From NCBI GenBank assembly GCA_965215345.1, contig CBDCDL010000002.1:4712001-4776000 (forward strand): a stretch of 64,000 bases of DNA, in the 5' to 3' direction. Below, in pieces: positions 51,916 to 60,712 of the stretch (positions are counted from its first letter, which is position 1; each line of letters opens with the position of its first letter). The notes under the pieces were generated by a model. That model made no database searches, was not told the origin of the DNA, and was given only the letters and a program-made list of their open reading frames with translations. Both the position numbers and the translations under genes were made by a program. The stretch comes from CATQHW01 sp965215345 (GTDB taxonomy: Bacteria > Spirochaetota > Spirochaetia > SZUA-6 > Bin103).

Positions 51916-54041
51916 TATCTCCCACTCCCGCGTCCCGTATCGGGACTGCCCACATACCGGGTACCGTCCGGCGAGGTCCAGTACCGATCTCCGGCGCTCA
52001 CCAGCCACTCGAAGTCACGCCACACATGCAGGTCGAACTGATGGGCCAGGGTGTCGGCCGACCACGCGCTGAGGGTGCCGTCGGAGTTGACCGCGTAGAC
52101 CCTGCCCTGGTGCACGGAGAGCCGGCGCGCCTCCCGGCCGGTTTCGGCAAGCGGCCGTATGCGCCGCCCGTCCCAGAGCCGCACCTGCCCCGCCAGCGAG
52201 AAGAAGGCCCTCCCACCGGCTGCATCGGCCGGCTCGACCGCCACGGATGCCCGCAGGTCCTCACCCGCGGAGACGAACAGCGCACGGCGCTGATCGAGCC
52301 CCGGGCCTGCATGGAGCATCAAGGTGGTGCGGCTCCCGGCCCCTGCGTGCACGCCCAGCGAGTACAGCGCTCCCGCGTCCGGGTCGTACGCCAGATCGTA
52401 GACGAAGCTGCGCCGATCGGGCATCGCCACCGTCTCTCCCGTCGCCGCGGCGATGCTCACGATCGAGGCGCCCATCCTGCCGAGGCCGGCCAGCGCGGCG
52501 ACCAACGCCGGCCCGCCGTCACGCGCTGCGGCCACCGCGTCGGTCGTGCCCGCGATCCTGACGGCACGGAGCGTCTCGAATACGGTAGCGGGCGAGATGG
52601 ACGTTCCGTCGCCCGACTCCGTCAGGAGTTTCCCGGTGTGCGCGGCGAGCAGTGCGACCCGTCCGGTCCGGTCGACCGCGGCAATCGTCCCGCCGGTGGC
52701 GTCCAGGTTCGCCAGCGGAGCGGGCAACGGCGGCTGCGGCATACCGACCAGGTGTTCCGGGAGATGCAGCACGGCGATGCCGGGCTCGCCATCCGACCAG
52801 ACCAGCACGCGCTCGGCGTCGAGCGCCGTGACCCGCATGGTGCTCGCCGTACGCTCCCCGAACGGTGCCGCCAACACCCGCGCGGCGATGCCGGTTCTCA
52901 CTCCGGCAGCGAGTCGCAGCGGCGACCCGCCGACGAAGCCGCCGGTCAGGGTGACCAATCCGGCTCGGGTCGCCAGCACCATCGTGTTGCCGGCGACTGC
53001 CACGTCCAGGATCGCGAGCCGCTCGTCGCGTGCGAGCACGGCAGCCGCCGGTTCGGGATCGCGCAGGTCGAACGTCAGTATCGTGCCGTCGGGCAGGCCC
53101 GCGAACAGCTTCTCGTGGCCGTACGACAGCGCCGTCGGAGTCTGCGCGACCCGCCACGCCGACCTTGTCGCGTCGAAACGGCCCGCGCTGACCGAGACCG
53201 TGCGCAGGGACGGGCCGGACTCGTCCTCCGCCGCCACCACGACCCGGTCGGCAGCGCCCCAGACATCCATCGTGCGCAGGCCGGCGATGCGCAGGCGGTC
53301 GGTTTCCGCGCCGTCGATCGCATCGACCGACACCAACCACTCCCCGGAGCGGCCGATCAGGTAGCGCCGGTCGCTGCTCAGACCCAGATCGGCAAGGTCC
53401 CCGGGAACCCGCCGGCTCTGCAGGATCCCGCCGGTCGCCCGATCGCGATACACCAGAGAGCCCGACGGCTGGTAGGTCATCACCGTCCGTTCGTCGCGGG
53501 ACGTGACCGCGAACGTGACGATGCCGGTGCCGCTCTCCAAGCCCGGCTGCCGCTCCCCGGTGGTCGGATCGAGAAGCCACAGGCCGTCGACCGACGCCCG
53601 CCCGACGAGCAGTGATCCGGCCGTGCGTGACAAACCCAGGAACAGCGGTGGATCGCCCAGCGGAATGGTGAACAGCTCCAGCCCCTGCTCCCAATCCCAG
53701 GCTGCCAGCCGCTCCTCGGATCCGTCGCCGAGCGCGGCGAAGACACGCGGCAACCACGGGTGCGCCACCAGCGCCGACGGGACGCCTCCCAGCGCCACCA
53801 TGCGCCGGAGCGACCCGTCACGGGGGTCCCATACCCTCAGGGTCCCGTCCACACCAGAGGACACCACGAACGATCCGCCCCGCCACGACGCCATCAACGT
53901 CACCGCACCCCGGTGACCGGTGTTGAGCTGCAGTCCGGAATCGGGGATGCGGCCCGATGCGCCCACCGTCTGCAGGGGTGCCGAGGTGGCGCCGTGAACG
54001 GCCGCTACCAGGCCCGACAGTGCGATCGTGATGAGTGCCAT
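51915..54041 (-). CDS. Exported WD40-like beta-propeller protein
   Basis: The 708-aa product has a signal peptide MALITIALSGLVAAVHG; the ATG at 54041 is preferred to the open frame up to 54119, which runs into rseP. Repeats of about 40-45 residues end in motifs such as GTLRVWDPRDG, DGTILTFDLRD and DGTLSAWSADT, so it folds as one or two beta-propellers. It is likely periplasmic and serves as an interaction scaffold. It is the last gene of the rpsB-to-rseP run. Confidence 0.8.
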   Translation of the reverse strand: MALITIALSGLVAAVHGATSAPLQTVGASGRIPDSGLQLNTGHRGAVTLMASWRGGSFVVSSGVDGTLRVWDPRDGSLRRMVALGGVPSALVAHPWLPRVFAALGDGSEERLAAWDWEQGLELFTIPLGDPPLFLGLSRTAGSLLVGRASVDGLWLLDPTTGERQPGLESGTGIVTFAVTSRDERTVMTYQPSGSLVYRDRATGGILQSRRVPGDLADLGLSSDRRYLIGRSGEWLVSVDAIDGAETDRLRIAGLRTMDVWGAADRVVVAAEDESGPSLRTVSVSAGRFDATRSAWRVAQTPTALSYGHEKLFAGLPDGTILTFDLRDPEPAAAVLARDERLAILDVAVAGNTMVLATRAGLVTLTGGFVGGSPLRLAAGVRTGIAARVLAAPFGERTASTMRVTALDAERVLVWSDGEPGIAVLHLPEHLVGMPQPPLPAPLANLDATGGTIAAVDRTGRVALLAAHTGKLLTESGDGTSISPATVFETLRAVRIAGTTDAVAAARDGGPALVAALAGLGRMGASIVSIAAATGETVAMPDRRSFVYDLAYDPDAGALYSLGVHAGAGSRTTLMLHAGPGLDQRRALFVSAGEDLRASVAVEPADAAGGRAFFSLAGQVRLWDGRRIRPLAETGREARRLSVHQGRVYAVNSDGTLSAWSADTLAHQFDLHVWRDFEWLVSAGDRYWTSPDGTRYVGSPDTGRGSGR

Positions 54042-54102
54042 CCCCCGCGGACACCGCCGTACCCCGCCCGATGCCGGCGGAACGCCGCTCCGAGCCACGG
54101 GA

Positions 54103-55467
54103 TCAGCGGCGCCCTGCAAGGAACAGGATGTCGCTCAGGGTTACCGAAATCGCGAACAGGATCAGAAGCGACACGCCTATGGTCTGTATGCGGTAGACCA
54201 CCGACGGCTTGACACGGCGGCCCAGGATCACCTCGACGGCGTAGAGCGCGATGTGACCGCCGTCCAGCGCCGGAATCGGCAGAAGGTTCATCAGGAAGAG
54301 GACGACGCTGATCACGCTCAGGAAGCGCAGGAAGTCGGTGGCGCCGGCGGCAAGGCCGATCTGCAGGCCGCCTGCCGCCACCGTGCCCACGTAGTAGGTC
54401 AGCCTCAACGGGCCCGCGACGGAGTCCTGCACGCCGCCGCCGCCGCGCAGCAGTCGGCCGATCCCCTCGATCGTCACGGCGACCGTGAGCACCACTTCGC
54501 GGAGCGCGGCTCCGAACGCCTGCGCGGGCCCCGGTTCACGGTAGCGGATCAGCGGGACCCGCACGCGCGCGCCGGCGAGGTCGACGCCCGCGGCGGTCTC
54601 CGTGAGCGCCTGCCGCACGGCAAGCGAGCGGCCGTCGCGTTCCACCGTGAGCTCTGCCGGATTGTCGCTGGCGCGGAGCGCCTCGTAGAGGTCGATCGTG
54701 TGCGCGACGGTCCTCCCGTCCACGGCCACGATGCGGTCGCCGGGCGCGAGCCCGGCGACCGCGCCCTGGCCGGATGCTCCGCCACGACCATCGACGGCGC
54801 CGATCACCGGGTCGACCCATGCGTAGACGCCGATACGGCCGCCCTGCGTCTGGGGATCCAGCTCGGGCCTGACGTCGGCCACGAGCTCCCGGCCTGCGCG
54901 CTCCACCCGGACTCGCAGCCCCCGCTCCGGTGCGGGCGCGACTTCGCGGCGGATGTCGCGGAAACTCTGCACCGGCCGCCCGTCGATGGCCGTGATGCGG
55001 TCGCCGGTCTGCAGCCCGGCGCTGAGCGCCGGCGACGGCCGGTCTACCGGGACCACGATGCGGTTGCCGGGCGTACGGACCGTGAAGCCCGCCCATGCGA
55101 CGATGGTCAGCACCAGCAACGCGAACACCAGGTTGGCGACCGGCCCGGCGGCGACGATCGCGATACGCCGCCACGGCCCGGCGGCGAAGAACGCCCCGTG
55201 CTCGCTGAGCCCCGGCGTCCACGCGTCCCGCCCGCCGCGCAGCACCTCGTCGCCGCGCATCTTGCAGTAGCCGCCGAACGGAAACCAGGAGATCTGATAC
55301 CACGTGCCGCCGCGCTGCAGGCCGACCAGCCGCTTGCCCCAGCCGAGGGAGAAGATCTCCACGTGCACGCCTGCCGCGCGGGCCGCGAGGAAGTGGCCGG
55401 ATTCGTGGACCAGGATCATCACCCCCAGCCCGACCACGCCGATGACGATGGTGAGTACCGTATCCAC
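54103..55467 (-). CDS. rseP: Site-2 metalloprotease RseP
   Basis: This 454-aa intramembrane zinc protease has HESGH at 21-25 in the first membrane segment, two PDZ-like domains in the periplasmic part (GLQTGDRITAIDGRPV and GLAPGDRIVAVDGRTV), and NLLPIPALDGGH near 390-405 supplying the third ligand. It cleaves membrane anchors such as anti-sigma factors or signal peptides. It follows cdsA by 4 nt. In Treponema a dxr gene stands between them; here it does not. Confidence 0.95.
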   Translation of the reverse strand: MDTVLTIVIGVVGLGVMILVHESGHFLAARAAGVHVEIFSLGWGKRLVGLQRGGTWYQISWFPFGGYCKMRGDEVLRGGRDAWTPGLSEHGAFFAAGPWRRIAIVAAGPVANLVFALLVLTIVAWAGFTVRTPGNRIVVPVDRPSPALSAGLQTGDRITAIDGRPVQSFRDIRREVAPAPERGLRVRVERAGRELVADVRPELDPQTQGGRIGVYAWVDPVIGAVDGRGGASGQGAVAGLAPGDRIVAVDGRTVAHTIDLYEALRASDNPAELTVERDGRSLAVRQALTETAAGVDLAGARVRVPLIRYREPGPAQAFGAALREVVLTVAVTIEGIGRLLRGGGGVQDSVAGPLRLTYYVGTVAAGGLQIGLAAGATDFLRFLSVISVVLFLMNLLPIPALDGGHIALYAVEVILGRRVKPSVVYRIQTIGVSLLILFAISVTLSDILFLAGRR

Positions 55468-55471
55468 GACG

Positions 55472-56416
55472 TTAAGCTACTACCGCGTAGAACACGGGGG
55501 CACCCAGCAGGATGGAGTCGATCGAGTCCATCACCCCGCCGCGCCCCGGAATGTGCCGGCCGGAGTGCTTGACGGCGGCGGCGCGCTTGAGGCCCGACTC
55601 CACCAGGTCGCCGGCGATGGTCGCGGTCCCGACGGCGGCGCCCAGACCGAGAGCCGCGGCCGCGCCGAACGGCACCGCAAGCGGAAACAGCCTCGTCACG
55701 GCAACGCCCAGGATCAGCGCCATGATCAGCGAGCCGGCAAACCCGGCCACGGTCTTGTTGGGACTGACCGGCAGACCCCAGGGACGGGCGCGGGTAAGGC
55801 GCCCGACCAGGTACCCGGCGATGTCGGTGCCGAACACCAGGATGAAGAATGCGAGCAGCGCCTGGCCGGCATGGTCCAGCGACGCAATCCTGACGACGTA
55901 GCTGACCAGCAGCCCCGGGTAGAGCAGAACCAGCGCCGACGCAGATGCTCGTTCACGAAGCGGCTCGGACACCGGCCGCCTGCTGGGAACCGTGCTGACC
56001 ACCAGCAGCGCGACGGCGCCTCCTGCCAGGTATCCGACCAGCGCATGCTCATCGGCCACGCCGGCGATCTGCAGCCACGTCACGGCCGGCACGCCGGCGC
56101 TCGCGACGATCGCGACGCCGTCCCCGAAGCGGTTCCGGTTCGCGCCCGGCATGAGACGCACCACCTCGCGCGCGGCGAACCCGGTGGCCACCGTGGTCGA
56201 CACCGCCAGCGCAAGGTGCCGGTACCCCGGCAGCAGCAGCGTCACCGCGATGAAGAAGGGAACGGCAAGGGCAAACAGCAACAGGCGGCCGGCCGTCTCC
56301 CGGCGGCTCTCGGCGTGGGGCGAGCCGTCGGGGGCGGGCCTTCCCGATTCCTTCGCCCGGGCCGATTCCTTCGCCCGGGCCCCGGAGGGCCGCGAAGCGG
56401 GTGCCGCCATCCCCAA
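55472..56416 (-). CDS. cdsA: Phosphatidate cytidylyltransferase CdsA
   Basis: The 314-aa inner-membrane enzyme makes CDP-diacylglycerol from phosphatidic acid and CTP. It has eight or so membrane helices and the signature ESGLKRAAAVKHSG then IPGRGGVMDSIDS. The GRGG and DS forms are usual in spirochaetes, but the Asp expected after the Lys (KD) is His here. A 55-residue charged N-terminal extension contains an 18-bp duplication that encodes ARAKES twice. It lies between frr and rseP with short gaps. Confidence 0.9.
   Translation of the reverse strand: MGMAAPASRPSGARAKESARAKESGRPAPDGSPHAESRRETAGRLLLFALAVPFFIAVTLLLPGYRHLALAVSTTVATGFAAREVVRLMPGANRNRFGDGVAIVASAGVPAVTWLQIAGVADEHALVGYLAGGAVALLVVSTVPSRRPVSEPLRERASASALVLLYPGLLVSYVVRIASLDHAGQALLAFFILVFGTDIAGYLVGRLTRARPWGLPVSPNKTVAGFAGSLIMALILGVAVTRLFPLAVPFGAAAALGLGAAVGTATIAGDLVESGLKRAAAVKHSGRHIPGRGGVMDSIDSILLGAPVFYAVVA
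56346..56381. repeat. 18-bp tandem duplication inside cdsA
   Basis: GATTCCTTCGCCCGGGCC occurs twice in tandem and encodes ARAKES-ARAKES on the minus strand, in the variable N-terminus of CdsA. Confidence 0.85.
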
Positions 56417-56442
56417 CCCTCGCCTGGAAGCCGGTGGGACTC

Positions 56443-56997
56443 CTAGATCGAGAGGATCTCCTGCTCCTTCTGCTCCACCAAGTCGCGGACTTTGGCAATC
56501 CGGGCGTCGGTCAGCTTCTGGATTTCCCCCGTCATGCGACGCGCATCGTCCTCCGAGGTGTCACCGTCCTTCTGCGCTTTCCTGATCGCCTCGTTGGCGT
56601 CGCGTCGCACGTTGCGAATGCCGACGCGAGCGCGCTCCCCTGCCGCCCGGGCCAACTTGGCGATCTCCTGCCGGCGTTCGGCGGTGAGCTGAGGAATGGC
56701 TATGCGGATCACCTTGCCGTCGTTGCTGGGGTTGAACGACAGATCGGACTTCTGGATCGCGCGTTCGACTTCCCCCAGGAGGGAGAGATCCCAGGGCTGG
56801 ATCACGACCAGACGCGCTTCCGGCACGGTGATCGTGGCCACCTGATTCAGGGGCATCTCCTGGTCGTAGTACCGCACCGTGATGCGGTCGAACAGCGAGG
56901 CGGAGGCCCGGCCGGTCCGGATGGTGCGGAACTCCGACTCCAGCGCCTGAATCGCCTTCGTCATGCGCTTCCTCGCATCCGCGGTCGCGTCAGCCAT
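56443..56997 (-). CDS. frr: Ribosome recycling factor
   Basis: This 184-aa factor is the standard RRF length. It has FRTIRTGRASASLFDRI near 25, VIQPWD, and NDGKVIRIAIPQLTAERR. Together with EF-G it splits post-termination ribosomes. The ATG at 56997 (MADATADARKRM) has GGGGAG about 10 nt upstream; the open frame to 57042 runs through a tandem repeat. The gap to tsf is filled by that repeat, and uppS is absent downstream. Confidence 0.96.
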   Translation of the reverse strand: MADATADARKRMTKAIQALESEFRTIRTGRASASLFDRITVRYYDQEMPLNQVATITVPEARLVVIQPWDLSLLGEVERAIQKSDLSFNPSNDGKVIRIAIPQLTAERRQEIAKLARAAGERARVGIRNVRRDANEAIRKAQKDGDTSEDDARRMTGEIQKLTDARIAKVRDLVEQKEQEILSI

Positions 56998-57007
56998 GTG
57001 TGTTCTC

Positions 57008-57037
57008 CCCGAACCCGGTCGTCCCGAACCCGGTCGT
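57008..57037. repeat. 15-bp tandem duplication between frr and tsf
   Basis: CCCGAACCCGGTCGT occurs twice in perfect tandem, right before the frr start. It is another member of the 15-bp-period set. Confidence 0.85.
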
Positions 57038-57069
57038 CCCAAATCCCTTCGTCGCTGCCTGCTCGCCCA

Positions 57070-57945
57070 TCAGTCCTGCTCTCCCACCTTGAAGTAGCGG
57101 AACTCGGCGACGCTCACCTTCACTCCGAGGCGCTTGCCGAGGCCGGCAAGGACCTGCTTCACTTTCTGCTTCTCGTCCTTCACGAATCCCTGCTCCAGCA
57201 GACAGATCTCCGACAGGTGCTTGCCCAGCTTGCCGCGGACGATCCCCTCGGTGACCTTCTCCGGCTTGCCGAGCGCCTCTGCCTGCGTGCGGAAGATCTG
57301 CTCCTGCTCGTCACGGTAGGCGGCGTCCACGTCATCCGGTGACAGAAAGCGCGGCGCGAACGCAGCCACGTGCAGCGCCAGATCGTGCGCGGTCTGTCGC
57401 ACTTCCTCGTCGACCGTTCCGCCGGTGCGCAGCTTGACCAGCACCCCGATCGAGCCTTCGCCGTGCACGTAGTCCGCGACATGCTCGCCGGCTGCGGTGT
57501 CGACGGCTACCACGGCGCACCGCTTGAAGCCGATATTCTCGCGGATGCGTGAAGCAAGGTCGCCGATCGCCTCCTGCATGTGCTCGTCCGGTTCCTGCAG
57601 GGCCTGCTCCAGGGCATGCACGACCAGCGACCGCCCCAGCTCCACGAATTGATCGTTGCGGGCGACGAAGTCGGTCTCGCTCGACAGTTCGAGCAGGGCG
57701 GCGCCGCCGTTCCGAACGGCTGCGAAGACGCGCCCCTCGTCTGCCGCGCGGCCGACGCGCTTGGCCGCCGCAGCAAGGCCCTGCTCCTTGAGCCTGCGCT
57801 CGGCCGCCTGCAGGTCGCCGTCCGCCTCGACCAACGCCGTCTTGCAGTCCATCATGCCGGCGCCGGTCATGGCGCGCAACTCCTTGACCGCGGCTGCGGT
57901 AACGACCGCAGGTCCGGGAGCGCCCGAAGGTCCGGGAGGGCTCAC
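57070..57945 (-). CDS. tsf: Elongation factor Ts
   Basis: The 291-aa product is EF-Ts, the nucleotide exchange factor for EF-Tu. It shows VKELRAMTGAGMMDCKTAL, then SSETDFVARND, and the C-terminal core with FVKDEKQKVKQVL. The GTG start overlaps the rpsB stop (GTGA), so the pair is coupled. An unusual Gly/Pro-rich lead (about 12 residues) precedes the conserved start. Confidence 0.96.
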   Translation of the reverse strand: MSPPGPSGAPGPAVVTAAAVKELRAMTGAGMMDCKTALVEADGDLQAAERRLKEQGLAAAAKRVGRAADEGRVFAAVRNGGAALLELSSETDFVARNDQFVELGRSLVVHALEQALQEPDEHMQEAIGDLASRIRENIGFKRCAVVAVDTAAGEHVADYVHGEGSIGVLVKLRTGGTVDEEVRQTAHDLALHVAAFAPRFLSPDDVDAAYRDEQEQIFRTQAEALGKPEKVTEGIVRGKLGKHLSEICLLEQGFVKDEKQKVKQVLAGLGKRLGVKVSVAEFRYFKVGEQD

Positions 57946-58925
57946 AGGTCTTCGTAGAGCCGGTCTTCGTCGATGCCGGCGGTTTCTTCCACGGTCGGCT
58001 GCTCGGCAACCGTCTCGTCACGCTCGTACTTGGAGGGGTCGAAGTCGGAGTAGTCCTGATCGGTGAACCGCTCCGGGGCGTCGGGATCATCGGCCTGCAG
58101 CGCTTCGCCGAGCGCGACCGTCTCCACCTCGTCCTGTTCTTCTTCTTCCTCTTCGTCCCGGCCGTCGGCGGCCTGCTCGGGATAGCCCGCATACTCCTCG
58201 GACATCTCGTCATCCTGCAGGTTCTCGATCACCTCCAGGCCCACCTCGTTCTCCGCCTCGACCACGGCGTTGGCGATGATCTGCGTGAACAGGTTGATGG
58301 CGCGGATCGCGTCATCATTGCCGGGAATGGGATAGTCGATGCCTTCCGGATTGCTGTTGGTGTCCACCACCGCGACGATCGGCACGCCGACGGCGCGCGC
58401 CTCGTCCACCGCGATGGACTCGTTGCGCGTGTCGATGATGAACACGACGCCGGGAAGTTCCTTCATCTCCTTGATGCCGCCGAGGTTGCGCTCCAGGCGC
58501 GCCCGCTCCTTGAGCATCAGCGAGATCTCTTTCTTGGTGAGATTGCGGAACGTGCCGTCCACTTCCATCTTCTCGATCTTCTTGAGCTTCAGCAGCGATC
58601 GCTTGATGGTCGAGAAGTTGGTCAGCATGCCGCCGAGCCAGCGATTGTTCACATAGAACATCTGGCACCGCTTCGCTTCGCGCTCGATCGACTGCTGGGC
58701 CTGCTTCTTGGTGCCCACGAACAGCACGGACTTTCCTTCCAGCACGACCTGGCGAACCACGTCGTACGAGCTCTTGATGGCCGCGATCGTCTTCTGCAGG
58801 TCGATGATATGGATGCCGTTGCGCTCGGCAAAAATGTATCTGCGCATCCTGGGGTCCCAGCGCTTGGTCTGATGACCGAAGTGCACACCGGACTCCAGGA
58901 GGTTCTTCATCGTGACTACCGCCAC
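57942..58925 (-). CDS. rpsB: 30S ribosomal protein S2 with a long acidic tail
   Basis: The first 235 residues are a normal S2 (MKNLLESGVHFGHQTKRWDP, RWLGGMLTNF, VPIVAVVDTNSNPEGIDYPI). A tail of about 90 residues rich in Glu and Asp follows, giving 327 aa where S2 is usually 230-260. The GTG start is preceded by GGGGGAG and lies only 30 nt after maf, so it is probably cotranscribed with maf and has no long leader of its own. Confidence 0.96.
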   Translation of the reverse strand: MAVVTMKNLLESGVHFGHQTKRWDPRMRRYIFAERNGIHIIDLQKTIAAIKSSYDVVRQVVLEGKSVLFVGTKKQAQQSIEREAKRCQMFYVNNRWLGGMLTNFSTIKRSLLKLKKIEKMEVDGTFRNLTKKEISLMLKERARLERNLGGIKEMKELPGVVFIIDTRNESIAVDEARAVGVPIVAVVDTNSNPEGIDYPIPGNDDAIRAINLFTQIIANAVVEAENEVGLEVIENLQDDEMSEEYAGYPEQAADGRDEEEEEEQDEVETVALGEALQADDPDAPERFTDQDYSDFDPSKYERDETVAEQPTVEETAGIDEDRLYEDL

Positions 58926-58955
58926 GCTCTCCCCCTTGGTTGGTTCCCTGGCTGG

Positions 58956-59591
58956 TTATGGTTGTTCCAGAGCATCGGCTCGCTGCAAGATGCCATACAG
59001 GGCCTCCAGTGGCAAGCCGACCACGTTGCTGTGCGAGCCGTGGATACGCTCGATCAGCCGTGCCCCCTTCCCCTGCACACGGTATCCGCCGGCCGCGCCG
59101 GCCCACTCGCCGCTCCGCAGGTAATCCCGGATCTCATCGCTGCTCAGCCTCCGCACGCGCACGGTGCTCTCGACGCTGGTCTCGTGGACGGAGCCGGTGT
59201 GGGCATCGATCACGCACAGGCCGCTGACCACGCGATGCTCGCGGCCCGCCAGCGTTCGCAGAAACCCGGCGGCCTGGCGGGCATCTCGCGGCTTGCCCAG
59301 AATCGCGCCGTCGACGTGGATGCAGGTGTCGCAGCCCAGCACGAACGGCCGGGGCGCCCCCGCCCGGAACGACTCCGCCAGGGACGGGATGGCTCCCAGA
59401 CGAGCGCCCACCGCCATCGCCTTGTCGCGCGCGAGCCGGCGGGTATGGACATCCGGCCGGGCCGACTCGGCGGGCGAAGGCGGCGGTTCTTCCACACCGC
59501 TCGGGACCGCGACGAACGGCAGCCCCTCCCGGCGCAGCAGTTCGCGGCGGCCTTCCGAACCGGAGGCCAGCACGATCATTCGCGGCGACAT
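58956..59591 (-). CDS. maf: Maf-family nucleotide pyrophosphatase
   Basis: This 211-aa Maf protein hydrolyses non-canonical nucleoside triphosphates and is linked to septum control. It has LASGSEGRRELL, RLARDKA, FVLGCDTCIHVDG with the catalytic Asp, and GGYRVQGKGARLIERI. It is divergent from fni with only 32 nt between start codons. It heads the rpsB-to-rseP run. Confidence 0.92.
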   Translation of the reverse strand: MSPRMIVLASGSEGRRELLRREGLPFVAVPSGVEEPPPSPAESARPDVHTRRLARDKAMAVGARLGAIPSLAESFRAGAPRPFVLGCDTCIHVDGAILGKPRDARQAAGFLRTLAGREHRVVSGLCVIDAHTGSVHETSVESTVRVRRLSSDEIRDYLRSGEWAGAAGGYRVQGKGARLIERIHGSHSNVVGLPLEALYGILQRADALEQP

Positions 59592-59602
59592 CGGACGCGT
59601 GC

Positions 59603-59609
59603 CATACTA
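59603..59609. promoter_or_regulatory. Overlapping divergent -10 boxes of maf and fni
   Basis: CATACTA reads CATACT on the plus strand (15 nt before fni) and TAGTAT on the minus strand (12 nt before maf). The whole divergent gap is 32 nt, so the two promoters must overlap. Confidence 0.45.
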
Positions 59610-59623
59610 ACGGCAGGTTCACC

Positions 59624-60712
59624 GTGTCCGTTCCCCTGTCCTCCATTCAGTCTCGCAAGAAGCGCCATCTCGACGCGTGCGTCGACGGCCCCGAGGAGGA
59701 CATCTCCAGCAGCGTGGGGACCGGCTTCGAGCTGGTCCGTTTCGAGCACGAAGCGCTGCCGGAACTGGACCTGGACGAGATCGACACCACCACCGGCTTC
59801 CTGGGGGCCGAACTCGCGCTGCCGCTGATGATCTCATGCATGACCGGCGGCACGCACCAGGGACGCGACGCGAACCGTGACCTTGCGATCGCGGCGCAGG
59901 AGTGCGGGGTGGCCGTCGGCCTGGGGTCGATGCGCGTGGGGATCGAGAACCCCGGCGTGCTCGACCACTTCGCGGTCAAGGTCGAGGCGCCGGACGTGCC
60001 GGTGATCGCCAACCTGGCCGCCGCGCAACTCCGCGAGATCGACCATGGTCGGGTCATCGATGCCCTGGAGCACCTGCGGGTGCAGGCGATCGCGCTGCAT
60101 CTGAACCCCGGCCAGGAGTTGTTCCAGCAAGACGGCGACCGCAGCTTCCGCGGGCTGGAGGCCGCGATCGCGGAGTTCACCGAGCACTGCCGGCTGCCGG
60201 TGATCGTCAAGGAAACCGGCTTCGGCATCTCCGTCTCCACGGCGCTCAGGCTGCTGGATGCCGGTGTCGAGTACGTCGACGTGGCCGGAGCCGGCGGCAC
60301 CAACTGGGTGCTGGTGGAAGCGCACCGCCTGCACGGCGACGACGCGGAAGCGGCGCGCGAGCTCGCCGGCTGGGGCAATCCCACCGCCGCGGTGCTTGCC
60401 GCCATGCGCGACGAGCCGCGGCTGTCCGGCTCGATCATCGCCTCCGGCGGCCTGCGCCACGGCCAGGATCTGGCCAAGGCGGTCGCCCTGGGGGCCGAGA
60501 TCGGCGCACTGGCCCTGCCGTTCATCAAGGACGTGTTCGAAGGCGGCGCGGAACGGGTCGCGCAGCGCATCCGGTTGCTCGGCCGCGTCCTGCGCTCGGT
60601 CATGCTGCTGACCGGGTCGCGGACGCTGGAGGATCTGCGCCGCGCCCGCGTGAGCATCGACCCGACGCTCACGGCGATCGGCTCGCCGCTCTCCGCCCGG
60701 GGGATCGCGTGA
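59624..60712 (+). CDS. fni: Type 2 isopentenyl-diphosphate delta-isomerase
   Basis: This 362-aa FMN-dependent IDI-2 converts IPP and DMAPP. It shows RKKRHLDAC at the N-terminus, LPLMISCMTGGT, IALHLNPGQELFQQDGDR with the conserved NxxQE(Q)-type substrate site, VKETGFGIS, and AGAGGTNW, with ALGAEIGALALP near the end. It is essential mainly in organisms that use the mevalonate pathway. GTG start. The amidase begins 4 nt before its end. Confidence 0.93.
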   Translation: MSVPLSSIQSRKKRHLDACVDGPEEDISSSVGTGFELVRFEHEALPELDLDEIDTTTGFLGAELALPLMISCMTGGTHQGRDANRDLAIAAQECGVAVGLGSMRVGIENPGVLDHFAVKVEAPDVPVIANLAAAQLREIDHGRVIDALEHLRVQAIALHLNPGQELFQQDGDRSFRGLEAAIAEFTEHCRLPVIVKETGFGISVSTALRLLDAGVEYVDVAGAGGTNWVLVEAHRLHGDDAEAARELAGWGNPTAAVLAAMRDEPRLSGSIIASGGLRHGQDLAKAVALGAEIGALALPFIKDVFEGGAERVAQRIRLLGRVLRSVMLLTGSRTLEDLRRARVSIDPTLTAIGSPLSARGIA

